Notes under the pieces: generated by a model | The model's database searches: none | What the model saw: the letters and a program-made list of their open reading frames with translations, nothing else | Told to the model about the DNA's origin: nothing | From: Streptomyces sp. WMMC940 | GTDB lineage: Bacteria > Actinomycetota > Actinomycetes > Streptomycetales > Streptomycetaceae | DNA length: 64,000 bases | Reading direction: 5' to 3' | NCBI RefSeq assembly: GCF_027460265.1 | Contig: NZ_JAPZBC010000001.1 | Location: forward strand, 7,428,001-7,492,000 | Shown: positions 41,505 to 49,502 of the stretch, piece after piece | Numbering within the stretch: position 1 is the first letter of the stretch | How the letters are laid out: the number at the start of each line of letters is the position of its first letter | Translations under genes and position numbers: made by a program

Positions 41505-43424
41505 TTACAGAGTGCGGGTCAGGTGGTCGGTGAGCAGCCGGGTGAAGCGGGCGGGGTCGGGCAGGTCGCCGCCTTCGGCGAGCAGCGCGCTGCCGTATGT
41601 CAGCTCGGCGATCTCCGCCAGTGCGGGGTCGTCGGCATTGGCGTTGTGCGCTGTGCGCAGGGCGGTGATCAGCGGGTGTGCGGGGTTGAGTTCCAGGATC
41701 CTCTTGACGGTGGGCAGTTGCTGTCCCATCGCCCGGTACATCTTCTCCAGGGTCGGGGTCATGTCGTGGGCGTCGCCGACGATGCATGCCGCCGAGGTCG
41801 TCAGGCGTGACGACAGGCGGACCTGCTTGACCTGCTTGGACAGGGTGGTGGTCAGCCACGGCAGGAGGGCGGCGTAGTCCTGCTCGCGCTGGGCCCTCTC
41901 GGCGTCGGTTTCCTGGTCGCCGTCGGCGGACTCGTCGAGGTCGACCTGGCCCTTGGCGATGGACTGCAGTCGGTGGCCTTCGAAGGCCGGGACCCGATCC
42001 ACCCACACCTCGTCGATGGGGTCGGTGAGGATCAGGACCTCGTACCCCTTGGCGGCGAAGGCTTCCATGTGCGGGGAGTTCTCCACCATCGCGCGAGTCT
42101 CGCCGGTCAGGTAGTAGATGGCGTCCTGGCCGTCTTTCATGCGCTCGACGTACTCGCGGAGGGTGGTGGTCCGCTCCGGGTCGTGAGTGGAGGCGGCCGA
42201 CACCAGCGCAAGCAGTGCCTCGGTGTTGTCCGTGTCCTCGACCAGGCCTTCCTTCAGCGCCCGGCCGAACTGCGTCCAGAGCTTCGTGTAGCGCTCGGTG
42301 TCCTTGGACTGCATGTCCTTGATGGCGCCGAGGACCTTCTTGACCAGGCGCCGGCGCACGCCGCGGATCTGGCGGTCGTGTTGGAGGATCTCGCGGGAAA
42401 CGTTCAGCGACAGGTCGTGGGCGTCCACGACACCCTTGACGAAGCGCAGGTAGTCGGGCATGAGCGCTTCGCAGTCGTCCATGATGAACACCCGTTTGAC
42501 GTACAGCTGCACGCCGCGCTTGGTCTCGCGGGCGAACAGGTCGAAGGGTGCCTGCGAGGGGATGAACAGCAGCGCCTCGTACTCGAAGGTGCCTTCGGCG
42601 CGCATACGGATCGTCTCGGCCGGGGGTAGCCAGTCGTGGCTGATCTGCTGGTAGAACTCGTTGTACTCGTCCTCGGTCACCTCGGTGCGCGGCCGGGCCC
42701 ACAGCGCCTTCATCGAGTTGAGCGTGTCGACGTCGAGGGCGGTCTCGCCCTCGGTGTCGGTGCGCTCGGTGGCCATCCGGATGGGCCAGCGGATGAAGTC
42801 CGAGTACTGCTTGACTATCTGACGGATCTTCGACTCGGACAGGTAGTCGGCGAGCCCGTCCTCGCTGTCGGCGGGCTTGAGGTGCAGGGTGACCGAGGTG
42901 CCCACGGGCAGGCCGTCGACGGCCTGGAGGTCGTAGGTGCCCTCGCCGTCGGACTCCCACTGGGTGCCGGAGTCGGTGCCGGCTCGCCGGGTGCGCAGGG
43001 TGACCTTGTCGGCAACCATGAACGCCGAGTAGAAGCCGACGCCGAACTGCCCGATCAGGCTCTCGACGGTGGCGGCGTCCTTGGACTCCTTGATCTTCTC
43101 CAGCAGTCCGGCGGTGCCGGACTTGGCGATCGTGCCGATCAGCTCCACGAGATCGTCCCGGCTCATGCCGATCCCGTTGTCACGTACGGTCAGTGTGCGG
43201 GCGTCCTTGTCGACTTCCAGCGAGATGTGCAGGTCGGTGGTGTCGATCTTGACGAGGCTGGAGTCGGTCAGCGATTCCAGCCGTAGCTTGTCCAGTGCGT
43301 CTGAGGCGTTCGAGATCAGCTCGCGCAGGAAGATGTCCTTGTTCGAATAGATCGAGTGAATCACCAGTCGGAGCAACTGGCGTGTCTCGGCCTGGAATTC
43401 CAGCGTCTCGACACTGCTGCCCAT
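41505..43424 (-). CDS. htpG: Molecular chaperone HtpG (Hsp90)
   Basis: A 639-residue Hsp90. The N-terminal GHKL ATPase domain shows LRLVIHSIYSNKDIFLRELI and NASDALDKLRLES, then DNGIGMS and GQFGVGFYSAFMVAD, which bind ATP. The middle domain has LYVKRVFIMDDCEALMPDYL and VSREILQHD, with the catalytic Arg region of Hsp90. The C-terminal dimerisation domain ends at TDHLTRTL. Length is normal for bacterial HtpG. It is an ATP-driven cytoplasmic chaperone induced by heat. AAAGGG lies 7 bases before the ATG. Its proximity to the hsp18 regulator and hsp18 groups three heat-shock genes. Confidence 0.97.
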   Translation of the reverse strand: MGSSVETLEFQAETRQLLRLVIHSIYSNKDIFLRELISNASDALDKLRLESLTDSSLVKIDTTDLHISLEVDKDARTLTVRDNGIGMSRDDLVELIGTIAKSGTAGLLEKIKESKDAATVESLIGQFGVGFYSAFMVADKVTLRTRRAGTDSGTQWESDGEGTYDLQAVDGLPVGTSVTLHLKPADSEDGLADYLSESKIRQIVKQYSDFIRWPIRMATERTDTEGETALDVDTLNSMKALWARPRTEVTEDEYNEFYQQISHDWLPPAETIRMRAEGTFEYEALLFIPSQAPFDLFARETKRGVQLYVKRVFIMDDCEALMPDYLRFVKGVVDAHDLSLNVSREILQHDRQIRGVRRRLVKKVLGAIKDMQSKDTERYTKLWTQFGRALKEGLVEDTDNTEALLALVSAASTHDPERTTTLREYVERMKDGQDAIYYLTGETRAMVENSPHMEAFAAKGYEVLILTDPIDEVWVDRVPAFEGHRLQSIAKGQVDLDESADGDQETDAERAQREQDYAALLPWLTTTLSKQVKQVRLSSRLTTSAACIVGDAHDMTPTLEKMYRAMGQQLPTVKRILELNPAHPLITALRTAHNANADDPALAEIAELTYGSALLAEGGDLPDPARFTRLLTDHLTRTL

Positions 43425-43551
43425 GTGGGGCCCTTTCTGTGGGAACGTCATGAACCTATTGGACTCTGGCCGAGACGAAGCGTTGCCCGCCGTCGGCGTG
43501 ATTCGGGCAGTCCGGATTGCACCCGCATTCCGTGACTCTCTGTGGTGGGAG

Positions 43552-44202
43552 TCAGGCATCGTCGGCTGCTGTCGCCGTGAGCCGGTCGGCGAGGGTGTCC
43601 AGGCATTCGACGAGGTCGGTGTGGTGGGCATCGAGGTAGGGGCGCATGCCGGTCAGAGGGGCGATGAGCTCGGCGGCGTCGGTGGAGCCGAGGGCGGCAT
43701 GCAGGGCGGCCTGGGCTGAGCTTGCTTCGGGCGCGAGGTGGGCGAGCGAGGTGATCTGTCCGGCGAGGCGGCGCAGGTCGGCCGCGTTGGCGCGGGCCCA
43801 GGTGGCGGTGGCGCGTTCGGCGGCCCTGGCCTGGCGGGTGGCCGTCACGCGCTGCTCGCCGGTGGTGCCGACGGCGCCGGGGCGGCCGCGCAGGTATCGG
43901 CGTTCGGCGGCCTGGCGGCTGGCGACGCCGAGGGGGCGGGCGAGGTCGGCCCAGCTGGCGCCCGCGGCGCGGGCGGTTTCGATCAGACCGGTCTCCCAGC
44001 CGGCGAGCTGCTCGCGCACCTGCCGCAGCAGCACCAGGGAGGCCAGTGCCTGCTCGGGACCGGGGCCGGCGGCGTCGGGCGTCTCGTGCTGGGCATCGCG
44101 CAGGGCGTCGTCTATGGCGGCAAGGGCCGCCGCGGCGGCGAGGAAGGACGCCGGGCTGTGGGCGTCGGTGCCGGCCGTGGGCGGCTGGTCGGCTGCGGTC
44201 AT
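43552..44202 (-). CDS. HSP18 transcriptional regulator, divergent from hsp18
   Basis: A 216-residue, Ala-rich protein. It has LVLLRQVREQLAGWETGLIE, ARAAGASWADLARPLGVASR and QAAERRYLRGRPG, a helix-turn-helix of the kind found in streptomycete HSP18 regulators. The end is a helical region rich in Ala and Leu. It is divergent from hsp18 with the operator between them, the arrangement known for RheA and hsp18 in Streptomyces albus. I do not claim that it is RheA itself. GGGGAGG is 5 bases before the ATG at 44202; an upstream ATG at 44226 is an alternative. Confidence 0.75.
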   Translation of the reverse strand: MTAADQPPTAGTDAHSPASFLAAAAALAAIDDALRDAQHETPDAAGPGPEQALASLVLLRQVREQLAGWETGLIETARAAGASWADLARPLGVASRQAAERRYLRGRPGAVGTTGEQRVTATRQARAAERATATWARANAADLRRLAGQITSLAHLAPEASSAQAALHAALGSTDAAELIAPLTGMRPYLDAHHTDLVECLDTLADRLTATAADDA

Positions 44203-44246
44203 GGGCACCTCCCCTCGGCTGGTCGTCATGTAGACGACATCATGTT

Positions 44247-44265
44247 TGTCATCCATCGGATGACA
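44247..44265. promoter_or_regulatory. hsp18 operator (TGTCATC-N5-GATGACA)
   Basis: TGTCATC (44247-44253), five bases, then GATGACA (44259-44265). This matches the operator described for the heat-shock repressor RheA at the hsp18 promoter of S. albus. It lies 66 bases before the hsp18 ATG and 45 before the divergent regulator start. A related partial half-site (GTCATGTAGACGACAT) lies immediately to its left. Confidence 0.8.
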
Positions 44266-44330
44266 TGGTACAACAGTGTCAGTGAAGCGCATTGGCAGCA
44301 ACCGCCTGACCTGCTGGAGGTGTTCTCACG

Positions 44331-44762
44331 ATGTTGATGCGCACCGACCCCTTCCGTGAGCTGGACCGGCTGGCGCAGCAGATGATGGGCCCGGGCACCT
44401 GGTCGAAGCCGTCGGCGATGCCGATGGACGCCTACCGCGAGGGCGACGAGTACGTGGTGGCCTTCGACCTCCCCGGTGTCACCGCGGACGCGATCGACGT
44501 CGACGTCGAGCGGAACATGCTCACCGTCAAGGCCGAGCGCCGGTCGGCGGTCAAGGCCGACGACGTGCAGATGGAACTGTCCGAGCGGCCGCTGGGCGTC
44601 TTCTCCCGCCAGATCGTGCTCGCCGACACCCTCGACACCGAGCACATCCAGGCCGACTACGACGCGGGCGTGCTCACCCTGCGCATCCCGATCGCCGAGC
44701 GCGCCAAGCCTCGCAAGATCTCCATCGGGGTCGGCACCGGCCGCAAGGAGATCTCCGGCTGA
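44331..44762 (+). CDS. hsp18: Small heat shock protein Hsp18 (Hsp20/alpha-crystallin)
   Basis: A 143-residue alpha-crystallin domain protein. The N-terminus is MRTDPFRELDRLAQQMMG, as in streptomycete Hsp18. The alpha-crystallin core has YVVAFDLPGVTADAIDVDVE, RNMLTVKAER, RPLGVFSRQIVL and the C-terminal GVLTLRIPIAE, with the I-x-I/V motif in RKISIGV. It binds unfolding proteins and forms oligomers without ATP. GGAGG is 10 bases before the ATG; the ATG two codons later is possible. The RheA-type operator upstream indicates repression at normal temperature. Confidence 0.93.
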   Translation: MLMRTDPFRELDRLAQQMMGPGTWSKPSAMPMDAYREGDEYVVAFDLPGVTADAIDVDVERNMLTVKAERRSAVKADDVQMELSERPLGVFSRQIVLADTLDTEHIQADYDAGVLTLRIPIAERAKPRKISIGVGTGRKEISG

Positions 44763-44859
44763 CACCAACCCGGAGACGGTGCGGAGGACGGGCACCTGAT
44801 CTCCCCCTCCCCCCGCCCTCCGCACCCCTGTGGACACTCCGAAGAGGAAGGGGCGGCCG

Positions 44860-45255
44860 ATGACCCTGCGACACCAAGCGTTCCTCGACCGCGTGACCGA
44901 GCGAGGCGAGTACGCCACTCCGAAGGAAGCCGACCGTGCGGCCCGCGTGGTGCTCGCCCTGCTCGGCGCACACCTGGTCGGCGAGGTCCGCGCCCAGCTC
45001 GCGGCACGCCTGCCGGAGAGCTTCGCCCTGATCCTGCTCAACCCGCTGCAGAGCGCCGAGCCGCTGCCCCCGGAGCGGTTCGTCCGCGCGACCGCCGCCT
45101 GGATCGAGGGCGCCACCGAGCAGACCGCGACCTGGGACGTCAGCGCCGTGCTGTCCACCGTCGCCGACACGGCAGGCGAGGACCTGATGGAGCAGATCCT
45201 GCTCCAGCTCCCCGCCGGCTACGACCTCCTCTTCGGCCGCCCCCAGCCCACCTGA
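44860..45255 (+). CDS. DUF2267 family protein
   Basis: A 131-residue protein with FLDRVTERGEYATPKEADRA, AARVVLALLGAHLVGEVRAQ, LAARLPESFALILL and LLQLPAGYDLLFGRPQP. This is the DUF2267 pattern (helices with a LxxxLPxxF motif). These proteins are small, helical, often found with heat-shock or stress genes, and have no established role. GGAAGGGG precedes the ATG at 44860. It lies 98 bases after hsp18 and may be co-transcribed. Confidence 0.82.
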   Translation: MTLRHQAFLDRVTERGEYATPKEADRAARVVLALLGAHLVGEVRAQLAARLPESFALILLNPLQSAEPLPPERFVRATAAWIEGATEQTATWDVSAVLSTVADTAGEDLMEQILLQLPAGYDLLFGRPQPT

Positions 45256-45368
45256 CCAAGACCGGGCGGGCCGCACCCGGCAGCCCCATGGCTCCACGAC
45301 AGGCATGCCCCGTAGTGACCTCCGACGCGGGTTGATCGAAACGGGGAGACGCGGCTTCTCGATCCGAG

Positions 45369-45554
45369 GTGCGTGCTTCCCCGGCCTGTGTCCTGGAGCT
45401 CTTGGATCCGGAGTTCACCGGGATCGGAGCGGCTGGGTGCCGGTGGGATGTGGAGTGGATCCTCACGGCGGCGAGCGGCGCCTCGGCGCCCGCGGAGTCT
45501 TGGGGCGCAAGCCCTGCAGCCCAGCGAGTGCTGTCACGATGTCGGGCCCTGTGA
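45369..45554 (+). pseudogene. DUF4440/SnoaL-like protein remnant
   Basis: The frame reads LELLDPEFTGIGAAGCRWDV, then EWILTAASG. This matches the N-terminal strand of DUF4440 proteins of the NTF2-like fold (LLhPDFxEIGxSGRxWDRxxI). Only about 35 residues are recognisable, and the rest of the domain is missing. It lies in a run of short decayed pieces. Confidence 0.45.
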
Positions 45555-45666
45555 CTGCATCACCCGTTGCAAGCGCAGGATCTCGCCGTGTGCGGCGGCT
45601 GACGGTGTGAGGTCCCGCGACGTCTTGGGCAGATTGACTGCAGGGGATGCCGGATGTCACCGGTAG

Positions 45667-45894
45667 ATGCCGGACAGCCGCTACTTCTTCTTCGGTGGGG
45701 TCGGCTACCTGCCGAACGAGCACCCCCGCTGGCCCCTGTACCGGGCCGAGCTGCTCGAGTGCGAGGAAGACCTGGTGCCGGCGGCGGCGGGACTGCCCGC
45801 ACCGGACCGGGAGCCGGTCAGTGTGCTCTACTCGCCGGGCGTCCCAGTCCGTCTGGGCCGTCCCGCCAGGCCGGCCGGCATCCCTACCCCGTGA
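45667..45894 (+). pseudogene. DUF2071/YqjF family protein, C-terminal remnant
   Basis: Recognisable segments are HPRWPLYRAELLECEEDLVP, AAAGLPAPDREPVSVLYSPG and a VPVRLGRP ending. These are the last conserved parts of YqjF/DUF2071 proteins (W.L..A.....DLL.AAGLP ...VHFSPGVDVRxGRP). The N-terminal two thirds are absent. It may have been cut by the event that joined it to the DUF4440 piece. Confidence 0.55.
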
Positions 45895-45962
45895 CCTGCC
45901 ACCGCCATGGGCGATCCGAGGTCCGCCCGAATGCGAAGGATCTCACGGAGCTTTCGCACGAG

Positions 45963-45998
45963 CCTCGAGGGCTCTGCGCGTTCGCAGAGTCCTCGAGG
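45963..45998 (-). terminator. Terminator of the secreted beta-helix gene
   Basis: A 16-base stem with one mismatch: CCTCGAGG at each end (45963-45970 and 45991-45998), then CTCTGCG against CGCAGAG, with a 4-base CGTT loop. It lies 26 bases after the minus-strand stop at 46024. Confidence 0.75.
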
Positions 45999-46023
45999 GG
46001 TGGGCAAGGGGTGGCGCCGGGCA

Positions 46024-47265
46024 TCACCTCCGGTATTCGAAGGCCCCGATGTCACACGCCGGCCCTTGAGGCCGCAGGACGCCGCGCTGGTCTGCGGAGG
46101 GGCAGTCGGAGGCGGTGTCGAGGGCGGGGCTGTCGGGCAGCAGTGCCACGGTGTCCGTCGGCCCGCCGTAGTCACCGAGGGGCGCGAGGCGGGGATCACG
46201 GCTGGGGAGATCACCTTCGGCCGTGAGGTGACAGCTGTTTCCGCTGTCGAGGTTGTTGCCCCGTGACTCGATGGTGGCGAAGACGTTCTTGCAGTCGCTG
46301 GTGGCCTGGCCGATGGTGTTCTTGGCGATGATGGTGTTCTGCAGGGCGAGGTGACCCAGCGGCAGATTGATGGGGTCGGTGATGGGCCCTGGCAGGCTGT
46401 CCAGGTAGGCGGGGGCAATGTTGATCCCGCCGCCGCCGTCGGTGGCGGTGTTGCCGGTGATCGTGGAGTTGCGGATGTCCACCAGGCCGCGGCCGCGTAT
46501 GTCGATGCCGCCGCCGTATCCGGACAGGCTGCCCGGCCGGTCCCAGTCGTCGGTCACACGGTTGTCGGCAATCGTGGAGTTGACCACGGTACCGGTGTCG
46601 TCGAACCGGATGCCTCCGGCCTCACCCGCTGTGTTGCGGCTGACGGTGCTCTCGATCAGCGTCAGGTGGGAGCCTGGGATGTTGAAGATGCCTCCTCCGT
46701 AGCCGGCGCGGTTCCCCGTCACGGTCACCCGGCGCAGCGTCATCTTCTTGCTGTTGGCGATGCCGCCTCCGCCGGGGTCGGTGATGGGTACTTCCCGCTG
46801 CTTGGCGTCTCCTCCCGTGATGGTGAGGTCGGACAGCGAGGTGTCGGCACCCATGCGGAAGACCCGATCGACGTGGTTGGCGTCGATGATGGTCTTCCTC
46901 GCCCCGGCTCCCAGGATGGTGGTCGGCTCGAGGATGTTCAGATCGCCTGTGGTCGGGTCGGCGGTGCGCCCGTTGAGGTGGTCGGGATTGGGGGGAATGG
47001 TCAGCCGGTATCGGGCGGCGGGTAGCTCGATCGTGCTGCCGGGCCGGGCGTTTGCGGCCATGACCGCGGCGCGCAGGGTGCAGGTTCCGGTGGCGGTGCG
47101 GCAGATCCCGTCGGACGCGTCGGCATCCACGGCGTCTTCGGCGGAGTCGACCGTGAAGGTCGCGGGCGCGGAGACTGCTTGCGCAGGGGACGGGGGAGCG
47201 GCCACGGTTCCCGCGAGGGCCGCCAGCAGGACGGTCAACGCCGAGGGGGCAGTCGATCTTCTCAT
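46024..47265 (-). CDS. Secreted right-handed beta-helix protein (CSLREA / choice-of-anchor Q)
   Basis: A 413-residue secreted protein. The signal peptide is MRRSTAPSALTVLLAALAGT up to about AQAVSA. Then comes a CSLREAI-type start (CRTATGTCTLRAAVMAANAR) and a parallel beta-helix built of NxTIxGN repeats (VTGNRAGYGGGIFN, STVSRNTAGEAGGIRFDDT, STITGNTATDGGGGINIAP). The end has SPALDTASDCPSADQRG ... GACDIGAFEY-like text, a choice-of-anchor Q domain. Such proteins are surface or extracellular, often polysaccharide-binding. No catalytic residues can be assigned. A strong terminator follows. Confidence 0.85.
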   Translation of the reverse strand: MRRSTAPSALTVLLAALAGTVAAPPSPAQAVSAPATFTVDSAEDAVDADASDGICRTATGTCTLRAAVMAANARPGSTIELPAARYRLTIPPNPDHLNGRTADPTTGDLNILEPTTILGAGARKTIIDANHVDRVFRMGADTSLSDLTITGGDAKQREVPITDPGGGGIANSKKMTLRRVTVTGNRAGYGGGIFNIPGSHLTLIESTVSRNTAGEAGGIRFDDTGTVVNSTIADNRVTDDWDRPGSLSGYGGGIDIRGRGLVDIRNSTITGNTATDGGGGINIAPAYLDSLPGPITDPINLPLGHLALQNTIIAKNTIGQATSDCKNVFATIESRGNNLDSGNSCHLTAEGDLPSRDPRLAPLGDYGGPTDTVALLPDSPALDTASDCPSADQRGVLRPQGPACDIGAFEYRR

Positions 47266-47309
47266 GGGGGTGGTCTCCTACTTCCTCGCTAGGTGACGCA
47301 AGATCAGAA

Positions 47310-47330
47310 ACACTTGTGTATATAACGTGT
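47310..47330. promoter_or_regulatory. Putative TetR operator between divergent genes
   Basis: ACACTT at the left and AACGTGT at the right form an imperfect palindrome, with TATATAA in the middle. It lies 20 bases before the TetR gene and 45 before the beta-helix gene. The TATATAA could be part of a -10. The regulator probably represses both genes through this site. Confidence 0.4.
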
Positions 47331-47349
47331 ACCAAACTGTTCCTCACCT

Positions 47350-48048
47350 ATGAAAGATTCATTCCGGCCGCTGCTGCAGCCGAGTCTGACCGACCTACCG
47401 CGCGGGCCGCACGGGCTTGCGCGGGAGCTCGTAGCGGGCTCGCAGCGCCAGCGGCTGCTCTACGCGATGACGGTCGTAGTCGCTGAGAAGGGCTATGTCG
47501 CCGCGACCGTCGCCGATGTGACGGCACGGGCGGGCGTGTCGCGCAAGACGTTCTACGAGCTGTTCGCGGACAAGGAAGAGTGTTTTGTCGCAGCGGCGGA
47601 CAAGGGCCGTGAGCTGACCGTCAAGCGGCTTGAGGCGTCGTTCGCACGCTCATCGGCGCAGTCGCTCACTCCGGTGGCGACGTTTCGTGCCTCTGTCCGC
47701 GCCTATCTCGGGCTGATCGCCGAAGAGCCGGAATTCGCCACAGCGTTCTTCCTGGAGACGGCGGCGGCCGGCGGCCGAGCGCGGGAGCACCAGGACTCCT
47801 GCCGCTCCTGGTTCGCCCAGACGATGCGCGCCTGGCACGCGAAGATTCCCGGCCGCCGCCGTGTCCCCCCTGAGACCTACATGGCCGCCGCAGACGCCAC
47901 ACACGAAGCTGTCTGCCGCTGTCTGCGCCAAGGGCGCATCGGTGAGGTCCCTGCCCTGGAGGACACGGTGCTGTACATCTGTCTCGCCCTGCTGGGCGTG
48001 GCCCATCCGGTGGCGGACGCCGAAGAGGGTGGGCCGGGAGAGATGTGA
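47350..48048 (+). CDS. TetR family transcriptional regulator
   Basis: A 232-residue regulator. The helix-turn-helix is RLLYAMTVVVAEKGYVAATV, then ADVTARAGVSRKTFYELFAD and KEECFVAAADKG, the canonical TetR motif. The C-terminal helical ligand-binding domain starts with RASVRAYLGLIAEEPEFATA. It diverges from the secreted beta-helix gene with a palindrome between them, so that gene is a likely target. An N-terminal extension of about 35 residues (SFRPLLQPSLTDLPRGPHGL) precedes the DNA-binding helix. Confidence 0.88.
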   Translation: MKDSFRPLLQPSLTDLPRGPHGLARELVAGSQRQRLLYAMTVVVAEKGYVAATVADVTARAGVSRKTFYELFADKEECFVAAADKGRELTVKRLEASFARSSAQSLTPVATFRASVRAYLGLIAEEPEFATAFFLETAAAGGRAREHQDSCRSWFAQTMRAWHAKIPGRRRVPPETYMAAADATHEAVCRCLRQGRIGEVPALEDTVLYICLALLGVAHPVADAEEGGPGEM

Positions 48049-48374
48049 GGACCGGGCCGGGCACGGTCCGCTCAGCACCACCCAGCGCCACCTCCACCCG
48101 GACCGCACTCGATCGAACGCCGTCAGGCGAGGTCCCGCACCACCACCCCGAACCCTCAACGCGGCCAGACCGTCCCCCCGAGGCCACAGCCAGTCCGCCG
48201 CACCGCCCCACTCACGCTGCACTGCAACAGCGCGCCGCCCTGGCCGACCACGCCACCGGGCCGGCCGTCCGCAAGGCGCACCGGGTGTACACCGCCCGCA
48301 TCGCCGCCGTGGATCCGCCACTGCCACCAGGCAACTGACCCTCGGAGACGAAGTACTTGTCCAGGTGCCGCGGG

Positions 48375-48495
48375 CGCCGCCACCATCGACCGGATCAAGA
48401 CCCCGATCGGCATCCCCGAGATCACCGGCAGGGAACCCGCCACGATCGCCGTGAGTGTCATCGCCGACCTGATGCGGAGCTTCACTTCCGGATGA
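48375..48495 (+). pseudogene. XdhC family protein, C-terminal remnant
   Basis: The last 39 codons of a frame ending at 48495 read IDRIKTPIGIPEITGREPAT, then IAVSVIADLMRSF. This is the C-terminal tail of XdhC/CoxI proteins (RxxxPIGLxIGxxTPEEIAxSIxAExI). The rest of the gene is gone. The preceding stretch 48049-48374 contains no gene that I recognise, and a 36-codon frame at 48548-48658 is too short to call. Confidence 0.5.
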
Positions 48496-48865
48496 CAACC
48501 CCGCCGGGCTCACTCCGCGGGACCATGTTCGTCTTCCGGGGGGAACCATGAGCCGTGAGTCCGTGCGCGCAGGCCGCACCAAGGCCATTTCCGTCGTCGA
48601 GCCGCCCCACGGGCGGCAGACCGGCATCCCCGAGCCCGTGAGCTGCTTCACCGGCTGAGAGCCCAAGCCCGGCCCGCCCCTCGCGGCGAGGGCGCCCCGC
48701 GGCATGCCACCGCGCGAAGGCGTGAGGACTCTCGTACGCGGACCCGCGCCTTCCCACACCCCTGCCCGTACCGGTGTCACCACGCGACAACTCCCTCATC
48801 GTCGCCTCCCGATCTGCCTCGCCCGCATCCACGTCGGACATCCCAGAAAGAAGAGAACGGACCCC

Positions 48866-49420
48866 ATGAAGTTCCACAGACGCCGCTCAGCCCTGGCAGT
48901 CGGTGCCGCCGTGACCGCCCTCATGGCCTGCACGGGCACCGCTCAGGCGTGCCCCTCCGCGCCCACGCCCGCCGCCACCGCCGGCGGCATGGACACGCGG
49001 CTCCAGGTGAAGTACGGCAGCAAGTGCCTCACGATCGCGAACGGAAGTCTGCGCAACGGGGCCCACGTCGTCGAGGGCACCTGCGACAGCACCGCACTCC
49101 ACCAGGTCTTCACGCTGAGGGTCGGGGAGGCGTCGGGCTGGGAGCTGGTCGCCGCCCACAGCGGCCGATGCCTCACCTACCGCCCTTCCGGAAGGGTCGG
49201 CGTCGTACAGGACTGGTGCAACGGCTCCACCGCTCAGCGCTGGACGACGCAGTTCCTGGACGGCGCCGAGAAGAACCGTCTGCAGCTGCGTCCGGTCGAC
49301 GCCCCCAACGAGTGTCTGTCCATGGGAGGTACCCCCGCAGGGCAGGAACCGACCGCCTACGTCGTGGCCTGCTTCGACAACCTGCCCAGCCAGGAATGGC
49401 GTCTCGCCTTCATCAACTGA
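48866..49420 (+). CDS. Secreted ricin-type beta-trefoil lectin
   Basis: A 184-residue secreted lectin. The signal peptide (MKFHRRRSALAVGAAVTALM) ends near ACTGTAQA. The beta-trefoil has repeated motifs: SKCLTIANGSLRNGAHVVEG, GRCLTYRPSGRVGVVQDWCN and NECLSMGGTPAGQEPTAY, each with the Cys and hydrophobic core of ricin B repeats, and QxW near the ends (QRW, QEW). It probably binds carbohydrate outside the cell. No enzyme domain is attached. The ATG at 48866 follows an AAAGAAGAG stretch as a weak ribosome binding site. Confidence 0.82.
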   Translation: MKFHRRRSALAVGAAVTALMACTGTAQACPSAPTPAATAGGMDTRLQVKYGSKCLTIANGSLRNGAHVVEGTCDSTALHQVFTLRVGEASGWELVAAHSGRCLTYRPSGRVGVVQDWCNGSTAQRWTTQFLDGAEKNRLQLRPVDAPNECLSMGGTPAGQEPTAYVVACFDNLPSQEWRLAFIN

Positions 49421-49502
49421 CCACTCCCGCTTGCTCATCTCGCTAGGCACCTGAACGCATTGTGTCGCCGGCCCATGGAGACGGAGGGGTTTCGACATCA
49501 GC

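Noticed and set aside
48548..48658. A 36-codon frame after the XdhC remnant
   Set aside because: Too short, no ribosome binding site, and in a decayed segment.
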